NCBI RefSeq assembly: GCF_016595235.1
Contig: NZ_JAENHL010000007.1
Coordinates: 1,834,765 to 1,898,764 of the forward strand
From: Taklimakanibacter albus
Lineage (GTDB): Bacteria > Pseudomonadota > Alphaproteobacteria > Rhizobiales > Aestuariivirgaceae
Reading direction: 5' to 3'
Length of the DNA stretch: 64,000 nt
Position numbers and translations under genes: made by a program. Of the stretch, positions 1 through 8,204 are shown piece by piece (position 1 is the stretch's first letter; every line of letters begins with the position of its first letter). The notes beneath the pieces were generated by a model, which was not told where the DNA came from, searched no databases, and worked only from the letters and a program-made list of their open reading frames with translations.

Positions 1-739
1 TGGCCACCATCATGCTCGCGGGTCCGCCAACCAGCGACGGCACCACGAAGAAGCCGGTGGACAGGACGAATACGAGCGTGAAGCCCGCGATGACACCCGG
101 CAGGCATAAAGGCAACGTGACATGAATGAAGATCCGCAGCCCGGTCGCGCCGAGACCGCGCGCCGCCGTCGGGAGTTCGCGGGGGATGGAGGCGAGATTG
201 GTGTAAAGCGGCAGCACGACATAGGGCAGGAGGACATGCACCATGACGGTGATCACCGCGCCCTTGCTGTACATGAAGCGCAGCGGCTGATCGATGAGTC
301 CCAATGTGAGCAGGAGATCGTTCAGGACGCCGCGATATTGGAGCACCACCGTCCAGGCATAGGTGCGCAGCAATACGCTGGTCCATAGCGGGACCATCAC
401 GCACGCACCGATAGCGGCGGCGCCGATGGCGGATGATCTCGACATCAGATAGGCGACCGGGAAGCCGAGCGCCGTGCAGATGGCGCCGACCAGGGCGCTC
501 ATCCACAAAGTCCGCCACAGCACGGAAAGATAGGTCATGTCGAGAAGGGTCGAGAAATGGGCGGTTGAGAGGCCCCCATCGACCACACTGAGCGACAGAA
601 AATCGAAGAGCGGCACGAAATAGAGCGCCACATAGAGGACGAGCGCGGGCGCCAGCAACAGCAAGGCCACCAGAGCCCGGCGGTTTCCGAGCGCCAGCCG
701 GAGCGGTCTGCCGGACGATACAATGCTTGCTGCGGTCAT
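1..739 (-). CDS. ABC transporter permease, polyamine (PotB-like) type, partial
   Basis: Inner-membrane permease of a spermidine/putrescine-type ABC importer. I translated 246 codons leftward from an ATG at 739; the C-terminus lies beyond the left edge. Hydrophobic segments lie at about residues 22-42, 78-99, 105-128, 160-178 and 212-236. The cytoplasmic EAA-like loop that docks on the ATPase is at about 191-214 (ARGLGATG... followed by LPLCLPG). The start overlaps the stop of the ATPase gene as TGATG, so the two are translationally coupled. Family assignment rests on the PotB-like topology and on the neighbouring PotA-like ATPase; the substrate cannot be read from the sequence. The second permease and binding protein are expected beyond the edge. 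Confidence 0.85.
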   Translation of the reverse strand, partial: MTAASIVSSGRPLRLALGNRRALVALLLLAPALVLYVALYFVPLFDFLSLSVVDGGLSTAHFSTLLDMTYLSVLWRTLWMSALVGAICTALGFPVAYLMSRSSAIGAAAIGACVMVPLWTSVLLRTYAWTVVLQYRGVLNDLLLTLGLIDQPLRFMYSKGAVITVMVHVLLPYVVLPLYTNLASIPRELPTAARGLGATGLRIFIHVTLPLCLPGVIAGFTLVFVLSTGFFVVPSLVGGPASMMVA

Positions 740-1866
740 CACGCGCGTCCGTCGGCGGGATAGATGAAGGCGCTGGTTTCGTCCCACTGCAGCGATACGG
801 CGTCGCCCTGGGCGGCATGACTGCCGGCAGACAAGGCCCGGCTGAGATAGATGGCGCCGGAGGCGTGGCGCACGATGCGCGTCGTTGTCCCGCCGGTAAA
901 CTGGACATCGATGAGAGTGCCGCTCACCCGAGAATCTGGTTTGCTATTGAGGCTCACGGCTTCTGGACGGACGGCGATCTCGACCTTGGCGCCGAGAGCG
1001 ATGCTCTTTCCCTCCGGCAGTTGCCCGGCCAGCACCTTTCCGCCATCGAGCTTCACCTGCCCCTTGCGGCCGGCAGTGGCGATGAGCTGACCTGGAAAGA
1101 AGTTATTGTCGCCGACAAAGTCCGCGACGAAGCGAGAGGATGGCCGATCATAAAGCTCACGCGGTGTCGCAAACTGGCTGAGCCCGCCCTGGTTGATGAC
1201 GGCGACCCTGTCGGAAAGACTGAGCGCCTCGTCTTGATCATGGGTGACGAAGACGACGGTGATCCCCAATTCGCGTTGGATCTGCTTGATCTCGATCTGC
1301 ATCTCCTCGCGCAGCTTCTTGTCGAGCGCGCCCAAGGGCTCATCCATCAGGAGAAGCGCCGGCTGAAAGACGATGGCGCGCGCCAGCGCGACGCGCTGCT
1401 GCTGTCCGCCGGACAGCTGATGCGGCAGCCTCTCCCCGAGGGCCGACAGGCGCATCCGCTCCAGCGCATTGGCGACCATGGGACCGCGCTTCGCCTTCTC
1501 GATGCCGCGCATCTTGAGCGGAAAGGCGATATTTTCGGCCGCGGTCATATGCGGGAAAAGCGCGTATTTCTGGAACACATGCCCGAAGTTGCGCCGGTGC
1601 GGCGGGATATCTGTCAGGCGCTCGCCGCCGAGAAACAGTTCCCCCGAATCAGGCTGTTCGAAGCCGGCTATGATCATCAGGAGAGTCGACTTGCCCGACC
1701 CGCTTGGGCCCAGCAGGGACACGAATTCACCGGCGGAAATGCCGAGAGTGACATCGTCCACCGCCACGGCCTGACCAAATTTCTTGCTGACCGCCTCAAC
1801 GCGCATCTCCCGTCCGGCCACCCTGGCCGTTCGGTCATCGGCAAGCCTCAACTGCTGCTCTCTCAT
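739..1866 (-). CDS. ABC transporter ATP-binding protein, polyamine (PotA-like) type
   Basis: Cytoplasmic ATPase energising the adjoining permease. With the ATG at 1866 as residue 1, Walker A GPSGSGKST is at about 53-61, the Q-loop in HVFQKYALF near 97, the signature LSGGQQQR near 151, Walker B LLLMDEP near 172 and the switch histidine in VTHDQDEA near 209. The C-terminal ~120 residues form the TOBE-like domain of this subfamily. All catalytic residues are intact. An in-frame ATG at 1911 would add 15 residues but has no ribosome-binding site and falls inside a pair of inverted repeats; 1866 has a weak AGGG about 10 bases upstream. The next gene upstream is 120 bases away and codes for an unrelated MBL enzyme, so this gene probably heads its own operon. 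Confidence 0.9.
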   Translation of the reverse strand: MREQQLRLADDRTARVAGREMRVEAVSKKFGQAVAVDDVTLGISAGEFVSLLGPSGSGKSTLLMIIAGFEQPDSGELFLGGERLTDIPPHRRNFGHVFQKYALFPHMTAAENIAFPLKMRGIEKAKRGPMVANALERMRLSALGERLPHQLSGGQQQRVALARAIVFQPALLLMDEPLGALDKKLREEMQIEIKQIQRELGITVVFVTHDQDEALSLSDRVAVINQGGLSQFATPRELYDRPSSRFVADFVGDNNFFPGQLIATAGRKGQVKLDGGKVLAGQLPEGKSIALGAKVEIAVRPEAVSLNSKPDSRVSGTLIDVQFTGGTTTRIVRHASGAIYLSRALSAGSHAAQGDAVSLQWDETSAFIYPADGRA

Positions 1867-1881
1867 TCGGTCGTTCCGCCC

Positions 1882-1915
1882 TGATATTTTTTCTAACATA
1901 TCAAGTGACATGTCA
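1882..1915 (-). promoter_or_regulatory. Candidate operator: two adjacent inverted repeats before the PotA-like gene
   Basis: TGATAT at 1882-1887 and ATATCA at 1898-1903 form a perfect 6-bp inverted repeat with a 10-bp spacer. TGACATGTCA at 1906-1915 is a perfect 10-bp palindrome. Read on the minus strand, the two share TGAYATGT in direct repeat 12 bp apart. They sit just upstream of the preferred ATG at 1866. Regulator unknown; function is inferred from symmetry and position only. Confidence 0.4.
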
Positions 1916-1985
1916 GAGTCAATAGGGCGTGTTTAGAGAACAGCGTCAGAGGAGGAAGCGCGGGACGAAACCCGGCGTATCGCGT

Positions 1986-2972
1986 TCAGAAGGAGAAGCG
2001 CTTGCCGACCGCCAGCGGCACCAGGACCTTGTCGCCGAACTCATTGGCGAGCGCGGTGACGGCGCGCCAGCCGGTGCAGTGACCGGCCGCGATGACCGTG
2101 AGGCCGAATTCGCGCAGCGCCGCCACCGTCTCCGGGATGATCCGCTCGTTGGTGCCGGACAGATGAAGTCCGCCCGCCACCGCATAGAGCGGCACGTCGA
2201 GAAACGACGCTTTGGCCTGTTTCAGCACATTGATGACACCGGCATGCGAACAGGCGGTGAAGACGATGAGCCCCTTGCCTTTGACATTGAGCGCGACGAA
2301 GCGCTCATCCATGATCAACTCGTCGAGCTCCCATCCCTGCCCGTCCGCCATGCGCCGGTGCTGGCCGGGAAGTCCGCGCTCGAAAGGCGTGACGCGCGCG
2401 ATCTCGCCGCTCACATAGGCCATCCCACCGAACAGCGTTTGCGCCTCGGCCGTAATGACGACATCGGCGCCGTGAAGGCTGAGCGCTTCCACACCCGGCA
2501 CGTCTTCCATGATGAGCATCTGGCCGTCCGGCCGCTTCATCGCGCGGGTGCGGAACATGTCGGGATGCGCGTAATAGGGCACGCGCTTGCCGCCATTGCG
2601 GTCGCGGATGATCTGCAGCGCCTTGAGCATGGCGCCGCCATGGTCCCAATGGCCATGCGACAGCACGATCGCCTCGACCGCGCCAAGATCGGCGCCGAGC
2701 CGCGAGACATTCTGCTCGAAGACGCGGTCTTCAGGCCCGGTATCGAACAACAACGTCTTCGTTTCGTCGCCACGGCGCGCCGTGATCAGGCAGGAGAGCC
2801 CATGCGCCGCGCAGCACAGGCAGCTGCCGCTCAAGACCCAATGACCGTGCCGGCGCCGGCCGAGTCCGGCGAACTCCGTTTCGGCGAAGGAGGGCACCGA
2901 GGACAGGCTGTCGGTGACATTGTCGACCAGGATATGGATTTCGACGCTGTCGACGGGATCGAGCCGGGTCAT
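1986..2972 (-). CDS. MBL-fold metallohydrolase, COG1237 type
   Basis: A 328-residue cytoplasmic metallo-beta-lactamase-fold enzyme. The metal motif SHGHWDHGG (HxHxDH) is near residue 106. The Cys-rich stretch with CLCCAAHGLS near 52-60, the later CSHAG and the C-terminal GGLHL and GHCTG blocks match the subgroup annotated as dihydropterin-ribofuranosyl-aminobenzene-phosphate synthase-like hydrolases (COG1237). That archaeal activity is unlikely in this host, so the substrate is open. A 22-base gap separates it from the DUF2277 gene upstream on the same strand, so it may be the last gene of that small operon. Confidence 0.8.
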   Translation of the reverse strand: MTRLDPVDSVEIHILVDNVTDSLSSVPSFAETEFAGLGRRRHGHWVLSGSCLCCAAHGLSCLITARRGDETKTLLFDTGPEDRVFEQNVSRLGADLGAVEAIVLSHGHWDHGGAMLKALQIIRDRNGGKRVPYYAHPDMFRTRAMKRPDGQMLIMEDVPGVEALSLHGADVVITAEAQTLFGGMAYVSGEIARVTPFERGLPGQHRRMADGQGWELDELIMDERFVALNVKGKGLIVFTACSHAGVINVLKQAKASFLDVPLYAVAGGLHLSGTNERIIPETVAALREFGLTVIAAGHCTGWRAVTALANEFGDKVLVPLAVGKRFSF

Positions 2973-2994
2973 GACCGCCCTCCTCCTGCGCTCT

Positions 2995-3261
2995 TCAAGC
3001 GAAGCGCGCTTTCGATCTCTCGCGCGCCTTGATCGCCTCGATCTCGCGGTTGCGAGGCGGCGCCTGCGTTTCGAGCGCGAAGATGAGCCTGCGTGCCGCT
3101 TCCGTCACTTCCACGACGGCGCGATCGAAGGCCGCTTCGTTGGCTTTCGACGGCTTGCCGAAACCTGAAAGCTTGCGCACGAACTGGACCGCCGAGGCGC
3201 GGATCTCGTCGTCGCTGGCCGGCGGCTCGAAATTGAACAAAGTGCGGATGTTCCGGCACAT
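2995..3261 (-). CDS. DUF2277 family small protein
   Basis: An 88-residue soluble protein starting MCRNIRTLFNFEPPA, the conserved opening of the DUF2277 family, followed by a helical region (ASAVQFVRKLSGF) and a basic tail. Length is usual for the family. Function unknown. It lies between a DUF1801-like gene and an MBL hydrolase on the same strand, with short gaps, and is probably co-transcribed with them. Confidence 0.8.
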   Translation of the reverse strand: MCRNIRTLFNFEPPASDDEIRASAVQFVRKLSGFGKPSKANEAAFDRAVVEVTEAARRLIFALETQAPPRNREIEAIKARERSKARFA

Positions 3262-3322
3262 CGGCGCCTCCTTCGAAGAAAATTCTCAGCGCTCAATATA
3301 AGCGGCCGCGCCCGCGCCGGCA

Positions 3323-3706
3323 TCATTTTTTCTTCTTCTTCGCCTTGCTCTGATTGAACGCGATGGCGGCGCGCACCAGGTCCTTGAGCGCCCGCTCGTC
3401 GACCACATCGCCTTCGAACAGATCGATGGCCCGCCAGACCTTGCCGTCGAGCCCGGCATTGAAGAGTTTGTCGGGATCGGCAAGGCTGGCGCCTTGCGAG
3501 AAGGTGAGCTTGACCTTGTCCTTATGCGCATTGCCGACCGCGATCATGCCGTCGCGCGACCACACCGGGCTTCCCATCCACTTCCAGTCTTCCGTGATCT
3601 CAGGGTCGGCCGCGAGGATGCTCTTGCGGACTTTGGCGAGCGTCTTGCCGCGCCAGTCCGTGAGCTTGGCGATCAGCTGGTCGATCTGTTCCGTTGCTGT
3701 GCTCAT
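3323..3706 (-). CDS. DUF1801 domain protein with lysine tail
   Basis: A 127-residue protein of the DUF1801 (YdhG-like) group, recognised by the ILAADPEITEDWKWMGSPVW block at about 29-48, the later VKLTFSQGA stretch and overall length. It ends in a poly-lysine run (AKKKKK). Biochemical role not established for the family. It begins 3 bases after the VOC stop codon, indicating translational linkage with the VOC and AraC genes. Confidence 0.75.
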   Translation of the reverse strand: MSTATEQIDQLIAKLTDWRGKTLAKVRKSILAADPEITEDWKWMGSPVWSRDGMIAVGNAHKDKVKLTFSQGASLADPDKLFNAGLDGKVWRAIDLFEGDVVDERALKDLVRAAIAFNQSKAKKKKK

Positions 3707-3709
3707 CCA

Positions 3710-4111
3710 TCACCCTTCGATCAGCTTCCAGCCATTGCCGGAAGGGTCGCGGAAGCCGGCATCAACGCGACCGTAACGCTCGACCGGCTCTTGCGTGAAT
3801 TCCACGCCAGGCACCTGCAGTCGCTTATAGGCGGCGCGGCAATCATCGACCATCAGAACCAACGGCGGCATGGCGCCCTTGGCAACCATCTCACGCAAGG
3901 TCTGCGCCGTCGCCGCGTCATGCAAGGGCGGTCCGGGCGTGAACAGGCCAAGCTGGAAGGACGGTTGCTCCGGATGTTTCACCGTGAGCCAGCGGAACGG
4001 GCCATTGCTCATATCGGCATGGACCTCGAATCCGAGCTTGCCGACATAAAAGGCGAGCGCCTCATCCTGATCGCGAACATATATACCAACGACATCGATA
4101 CCTTGGCTCAT
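3710..4111 (-). CDS. VOC (glyoxalase/bleomycin-resistance fold) protein
   Basis: A 133-residue vicinal-oxygen-chelate protein. The opening VVGIYVRDQDEALAFYVGKL is the classic beta-alpha start of the fold, and the second module carries LVLMVDDCRAAYKRL and ends RDPSGNGWKLIE, the usual metal-ligand/C-terminal signature (E near 132). Substrate not predictable; relatives range from glyoxalase-like enzymes to antibiotic-binding proteins. Its ATG overlaps the stop of the AraC regulator by four bases (ATGA), so regulator and VOC are coupled and the AraC protein is the likely controller. Confidence 0.85.
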   Translation of the reverse strand: MSQGIDVVGIYVRDQDEALAFYVGKLGFEVHADMSNGPFRWLTVKHPEQPSFQLGLFTPGPPLHDAATAQTLREMVAKGAMPPLVLMVDDCRAAYKRLQVPGVEFTQEPVERYGRVDAGFRDPSGNGWKLIEG

Positions 4112-4584
4112 AGGACCTCCATTTCTTCGGGGCCCTCCGTATCACCCTCGGCCCGCCGTCGCTTCTCCGAAACTGCTATTGTGAGGCCGGGACGCCCGGC
4201 GGCGCGCAGGAGGCATTCCGGCACCAGCTCACGCTGATGCGGCGTCGCCTGCTCGCGCTCCCGGACCGCGGCGGGATTGTCGCCCGTGACGTTGCGGAAC
4301 GTCCGCCCGAAAGTGCCGAGACTGTTCCAGCCGGTCTGGAAGGCGATCTCGGTGATCGGCAGATCCGTCTCCCGCAACAGCGCCATGGCCCGCTCGATGC
4401 GCCTGGTGAGCAGGTAGCGATGCGGCGGGACACCGAAAGCCTCCTTGAAGGAGCGCGCGAAATGCGCCGCCGACGTGCCGCTCGCTTCCGCCAGCCGCCG
4501 GACCGGCCATTCCTCCTGCGAGGCGCCATCCATCCGGTCCTTGGCGCGCAGCAGGCGTCGCAGCAGTTCCGGATCCTGACCCAT
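4108..4584 (-). CDS. AraC-family transcriptional regulator (short form)
   Basis: A 158-residue DNA-binding protein consisting almost only of the double helix-turn-helix AraC domain: first HTH around WPVRRLAEASGTSAAHFARSF, second around PITEIAFQTGWNSLGTFGR, then the typical F..V.G.NPAAVR ending. No sensor domain is visible, only a ~50-residue basic tail. The ATG at 4584 has a strong AGAGGAAG site six to seven bases upstream; a longer reading frame from 4683 lacks support and would run through the divergent promoter. It heads the AraC-VOC-DUF1801-DUF2277 group and faces the alpha/beta hydrolase gene across an 80-base divergent promoter region, so it may control both sides. Confidence 0.85.
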   Translation of the reverse strand: MGQDPELLRRLLRAKDRMDGASQEEWPVRRLAEASGTSAAHFARSFKEAFGVPPHRYLLTRRIERAMALLRETDLPITEIAFQTGWNSLGTFGRTFRNVTGDNPAAVREREQATPHQRELVPECLLRAAGRPGLTIAVSEKRRRAEGDTEGPEEMEVL

Positions 4585-4664
4585 TTGTCTTCCTCTGGAG
4601 AATAGTGATTTCGGATGGCAGTATAGGTGAAACCCTAGCCTCTGCCCAAGCTCAGGAAATCGCC

Positions 4665-5351
4665 ATGCCGGTACCGGATGCAACCCCCGTCACCATCGAT
4701 GTCGCCGGCGAAGGCCAGGTTTCCGGCCTCCTGCTGAAGTCGAAAGATGCCCGCGCTTTTTATGTCTTCGCCCATGGCGCCGGCGCCGGCATGACACATG
4801 CATCGATGGCGGCGATCGCCAATGGCCTGGCCGAGCGCGGCATCGCCAGTCTGCGCTATCAGTTTCTTTACATGGAGCGTAAATCGAAGCGCCCTGACCC
4901 GCCGAAGCTCGCGCAGGCCGCGGTCCGCGCGGCAATCACCGAAGCCCGGCGTCTCGCGCCCAAGCTGCCGCTTTTCGCCGGCGGCAAATCTTTCGGCGGG
5001 CGCATGACATCGGGGGCGCAGGCCGCAAGCCCGCTAGAGGATGTGCGTGGTCTCACCTTCTTGGGATTCCCGCTGCACCCCGCGGGCAAGCCCGCGCGTG
5101 ATCGTGCCGATCATCTGAGCAATGTCCAGATTCCGATGCTGTTCCTGCAAGGCACCCGCGATGCGCTGGCCGAGCTCGACGAGCTTCAACCGGTGATCAA
5201 GAGCCTCGGCAAGCGCGCCACGCTGAAGCTCTATGATCCCGCCGATCATTCCTTCCATGTCCCGGCGAAGAGCGGCCGCAAGGATCCGGAAGTGCTGAAC
5301 GAGATCCTGGACGATTTTGCGGCTTGGGTCGACAAAGTGATCGCGTCATGA
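4665..5351 (+). CDS. Alpha/beta hydrolase (KANL3/Tex30, dienelactone-hydrolase-like)
   Basis: A 228-residue cytoplasmic serine hydrolase. YVFAHGAGAGMTH forms the oxyanion-hole strand, GGKSFGGR is the nucleophile elbow (GxSxG), GTRDAL supplies the aspartate and DHSFH the histidine, so the triad is complete. This pattern matches the KANL3/Tex30-like branch. The ATG at 4665 is preceded by CAGGAA at 8 bases and gives the usual length; an upstream ATG at 4605 adds 20 low-complexity residues. The stop overlaps the next ATG (ATGA). Natural substrate unknown. Confidence 0.85.
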   Translation: MPVPDATPVTIDVAGEGQVSGLLLKSKDARAFYVFAHGAGAGMTHASMAAIANGLAERGIASLRYQFLYMERKSKRPDPPKLAQAAVRAAITEARRLAPKLPLFAGGKSFGGRMTSGAQAASPLEDVRGLTFLGFPLHPAGKPARDRADHLSNVQIPMLFLQGTRDALAELDELQPVIKSLGKRATLKLYDPADHSFHVPAKSGRKDPEVLNEILDDFAAWVDKVIAS

Positions 5352-5689
5352 CCTATGACGAGGTGCGGACGATGGTGCTGGCTTGGCCCGGCGTCGAGGA
5401 CGGCACCTCTTACGGCGCGCCGTCGCTCAAGATCAAAGGCAAGTTCTTCACTCGCCTGAAGGAGGATGGCGACAGCCTCGTCATCAAGGATGTCGATCCC
5501 GACGAGCGCGATATGCTGATGGAGGCCGAGCCCGACATCTTCTACGTCACCGATCACTACAAGGGCTGGCCGATGGTGTTGATGCGCCTCTCCAGGGCGC
5601 ATCCCGATCAGGTGAAGGCGCTGCTGCTGCGCTCCTGGAAGGCCACCGCGCCGAAGCGGCTGGTGAAGGAATTCGCGCAGAAATCATAG
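5348..5689 (+). CDS. MmcQ/YjbR family DNA-binding-fold protein
   Basis: A 113-residue protein opening MTYDEVRTMVLAWPGVEDGT, with SYGAPSLKIKGKFFTRL and a later DIFYVTDHYKGWPMVLMRL, the hallmarks of the YjbR/CyaY-like fold family. Biochemical role unknown. The start codon overlaps the hydrolase stop by four bases (ATGA), so they form a two-gene operon. Confidence 0.85.
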   Translation: MTYDEVRTMVLAWPGVEDGTSYGAPSLKIKGKFFTRLKEDGDSLVIKDVDPDERDMLMEAEPDIFYVTDHYKGWPMVLMRLSRAHPDQVKALLLRSWKATAPKRLVKEFAQKS

Positions 5690-5776
5690 GCTTGATCGCC
5701 AGTACAGTTCCTGGCCTAGCCCCTGCCCCGCGACTTCGGTTTATTGCCGCTCCCTGCCGATCTAGGAGTACAGGCT

Positions 5777-5962
5777 ATGAGTCCGGATATAGACGACCAC
5801 TGTGAGACCCGACTGCTGCAGCGGCTGCTTTCTGTCGTGCTGCCCGTACGCGCAAGACATCGCCGGCGCCGCGTTTCGGCGCGTGACGTTGGCGCATTAA
5901 ACAATCACCTGCTGCGCGATATTGGTCTCGACCGCATCCACGTCCGGGAGCGACGAAAATAG
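5777..5962 (+). CDS. DUF1127 domain small protein
   Basis: A 61-residue, arginine-rich protein carrying LLRDIGLDR, the conserved core of the DUF1127 (YjiS-like) family. The ATG at 5777 follows AGGAG by about nine bases; an upstream ATG at 5744 is less likely. In other alphaproteobacteria short DUF1127 proteins bind RNA or affect phosphate and carbon metabolism; here the role is unproven. It is monocistronic and converges with the isomerase gene with only 4 bases between stops. Confidence 0.8.
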   Translation: MSPDIDDHCETRLLQRLLSVVLPVRARHRRRRVSARDVGALNNHLLRDIGLDRIHVRERRK

Positions 5963-5966
5963 GCCG

Positions 5967-6821
5967 TCAACGCGTATGCACATGCGCGTCCTTGAGGAGC
6001 TGCAAGGCCGCGCCATGCGCTTCCGCCACCCAGGCCGCCATGCCGCGCGGATCAGGCGGGAATTCGAGCTCGATCGAGGCGGCGCCGACGAAACCTGTCT
6101 CGCGGATGGCGGCGAGATAGTCGGCGAACGGCGTGTTGCCGCGCCCGGGCGGCATGTCGCCATGGTTGGTGCCGTCGCAGTCCGACATATGCACATGGGC
6201 GACGCGGCCTTTCAGCCTTTTGGCGACCTCGACCGGCGGGATGCGCATCAGCCAGAAATGCGAGATGTCGATCGTCGCCTTCACATTGGCGAGTCCGACC
6301 TCGTCGAGGAAACGCTCCATCGTGTCAAGCGAGTTGATGAAGGAGAATTCGAACGGCAGCAGCTCGATGGCGAGCTCACGCTTGCGCGTTGCCGCATGGG
6401 CGCCGACCTGCCGCGTCGCATCGACGACTGCGTCCCACTCCCCCTTGGCCGGAATGAGCTTCTTCTGGAACATATATTCGCCGGGCACGAAGCAGAGATT
6501 GCGGGTGGTCGGCATGTCGGCGGCCAGATCGACGACATTCTTGGCCCGCTCGATATGATAGCCGCGGATCGCCGGATTGAAGTCGCTCAGACCTAAGCAG
6601 GTGCAGACGAGCGAAACGACCGGCAGCCCGGTCGACAGATTTTCGTCGATATAGGCTTGGCGCTCCGCCTTGGAGAGCTTGCCCGGATCGAATCCGACAA
6701 AGAGATCGAGGCTTTCGAAACCGATCCGCTTCGCCTCCTCGCGCCCGCGCCTGCCCTCATACTCCGTGCCGAACCAGGCCGAGTCGATCAAACCGAGTGT
6801 CCAACTTCCATTCTGCGGCAT
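5967..6821 (-). CDS. Sugar phosphate isomerase/epimerase-like TIM-barrel protein
   Basis: A 284-residue xylose-isomerase-like TIM barrel (AP endonuclease 2 superfamily). Metal-site strands are visible as LAIELLPFEF (Glu), ATIDISHFWL (Asp and His), VAHVHMSDCDGTNHGDMPPGRG (His, Asp, and the conserved PGxG) and ASIELEFP (Glu). The residues needed for a divalent metal are present. Probable role is interconversion of ketoses or ketose acids; the exact substrate is open. It follows preA on the same strand after a 61-base gap and could be its last operon member, but pyrimidine breakdown needs no such enzyme. Confidence 0.75.
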   Translation of the reverse strand: MPQNGSWTLGLIDSAWFGTEYEGRRGREEAKRIGFESLDLFVGFDPGKLSKAERQAYIDENLSTGLPVVSLVCTCLGLSDFNPAIRGYHIERAKNVVDLAADMPTTRNLCFVPGEYMFQKKLIPAKGEWDAVVDATRQVGAHAATRKRELAIELLPFEFSFINSLDTMERFLDEVGLANVKATIDISHFWLMRIPPVEVAKRLKGRVAHVHMSDCDGTNHGDMPPGRGNTPFADYLAAIRETGFVGAASIELEFPPDPRGMAAWVAEAHGAALQLLKDAHVHTR

Positions 6822-6882
6822 AGAGCACCTCCCGCGCCATCTTCACCGACTTTGCGCGAGATGCCAACCCCGAAGCGCAGCC

Positions 6883-8193
6883 CTACTCCGCCGCCACCTT
6901 TGCCGCCGGATTGTTCGGATGAGTCGTCCAGTTGGCGTATTTGGGATCGATCTTCTTGCCGGTGCGCGGATCGGTGCCTTTGGTCATCTGCACCATGGTG
7001 ATGCATTGCTCGACCGGACAGACTTCGACGCAGAGATTGCAGGCGACACATTCGGCGTCGATCACCTCGAAATGGCGCTTGCCGTTCTTGGGCGCGTTCG
7101 AAATCGCCTGGTGTGACGTGTCCTCGCAGGCGGCGTAGCAGCGCCCGCACTGGATGCATTTGTCCTGGTCGATCTGCGCCTTGGCGATGTAATTGAGATT
7201 GAGATATTGCCAGTCGGTGACATTGGGCACCGCCTTGCCGACGAGCTCATCGAGATGTTGGAAACCCCGCTCGTCCATCCAGTTCTCAAGCCCTGAAGTC
7301 ATCTCCTCGACGATCTTGAAGCCATAGGTCATGGCGGCGGTGCAGACCTGCGCCGTGCCGGCGCCGAGCAGGATGAATTCCAGCGCGTCGCGCCAGGTGG
7401 TGATGCCGCCGATGCCCGAGATCGGCATGCCCTTCGTCTCGGCGTCGCGCGCGATCTCCGACACCATCGACAGTGCGATCGGCTTCACCGCCGGGCCGCA
7501 ATAGCCGCCATGCGTGCCCTTGCCGTCGATCGTCGGCTCCGGCGCGAAGCTGTCGAGATTGACGCTCATGATCGAATTGATCGTATTGATCAACGACACG
7601 GCATCGGCGCCGCCCTTTCTCGCGGCGCGGGCGGGCTTCCGGACATCGGTGATGTTGGGCGTGAGCTTCACGATCACCGGCATGCGCGTATGGGCCTTGC
7701 ACCAGCGCGCCACCATTTCGATATATTCCGGCACCTGGCCCACCGCCGAGCCCATGCCGCGTTCCGACATGCCATGCGGGCAGCCGAAGTTCAGTTCGAC
7801 GCCGTCGCAGTCCGTCTCCTCGACGCGTTTCAAGATCGCCGCCCAGTTCGGCTCCTCGCAGGGCACCATCAGGGAAACGACCATAGCGCGATCCGGCCAG
7901 TCGCGTTTGACGCGTTTGATCTCGTCGAGATTGGTCTGCAACGGCCGGTCGGTGATGAGTTCGATATTGTTAAGGCCGAGAAGCCGGCGGTCGCCCGAAT
8001 GAATGGCGCCATAGCGCGGCCCGTTCACATTGACGATATGCGGATCCTCGCCCAGCGTCTTCCATACGACGCCGCCCCAGCCCGCCTTGAAGGCGCGGAC
8101 CACGTTATATTCCTTGTCCGTCGGCGGCGCCGAGGCGAGCCAGAACGGGTTCGGCGACTTTATGCCGACGAAATTGCTGCGAAGGTCTGCCAT
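6883..8193 (-). CDS. preA: NAD-dependent dihydropyrimidine dehydrogenase subunit PreA
   Basis: A 436-residue FMN and iron-sulfur subunit that reduces uracil or thymine (or runs in reverse). The N-terminal two thirds is a dihydroorotate-dehydrogenase-like barrel (SNFVGIKSPNPFWLASAPP, the catalytic segment ELNFGCPHGMSERGMGSAVG with Cys, and GIGGITTW). The C-terminus has two [4Fe-4S] motifs, CIQCGRCYAAC and CVACNLCVEVC. The start has AAGGAG at seven bases and lies 11 bases past the preT stop. With PreT it makes the heteromeric enzyme known from E. coli. The hydrolytic genes of the pathway are not in this window. Confidence 0.95.
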   Translation of the reverse strand: MADLRSNFVGIKSPNPFWLASAPPTDKEYNVVRAFKAGWGGVVWKTLGEDPHIVNVNGPRYGAIHSGDRRLLGLNNIELITDRPLQTNLDEIKRVKRDWPDRAMVVSLMVPCEEPNWAAILKRVEETDCDGVELNFGCPHGMSERGMGSAVGQVPEYIEMVARWCKAHTRMPVIVKLTPNITDVRKPARAARKGGADAVSLINTINSIMSVNLDSFAPEPTIDGKGTHGGYCGPAVKPIALSMVSEIARDAETKGMPISGIGGITTWRDALEFILLGAGTAQVCTAAMTYGFKIVEEMTSGLENWMDERGFQHLDELVGKAVPNVTDWQYLNLNYIAKAQIDQDKCIQCGRCYAACEDTSHQAISNAPKNGKRHFEVIDAECVACNLCVEVCPVEQCITMVQMTKGTDPRTGKKIDPKYANWTTHPNNPAAKVAAE

Positions 8194-8204
8194 GGGGGTT
8201 CTCC

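Noticed and set aside
727-1884. Open frame of 385 codons on the plus strand
   Set aside because: Exact antisense of the PotA-like ATPase; composition is typical of a shadow frame.
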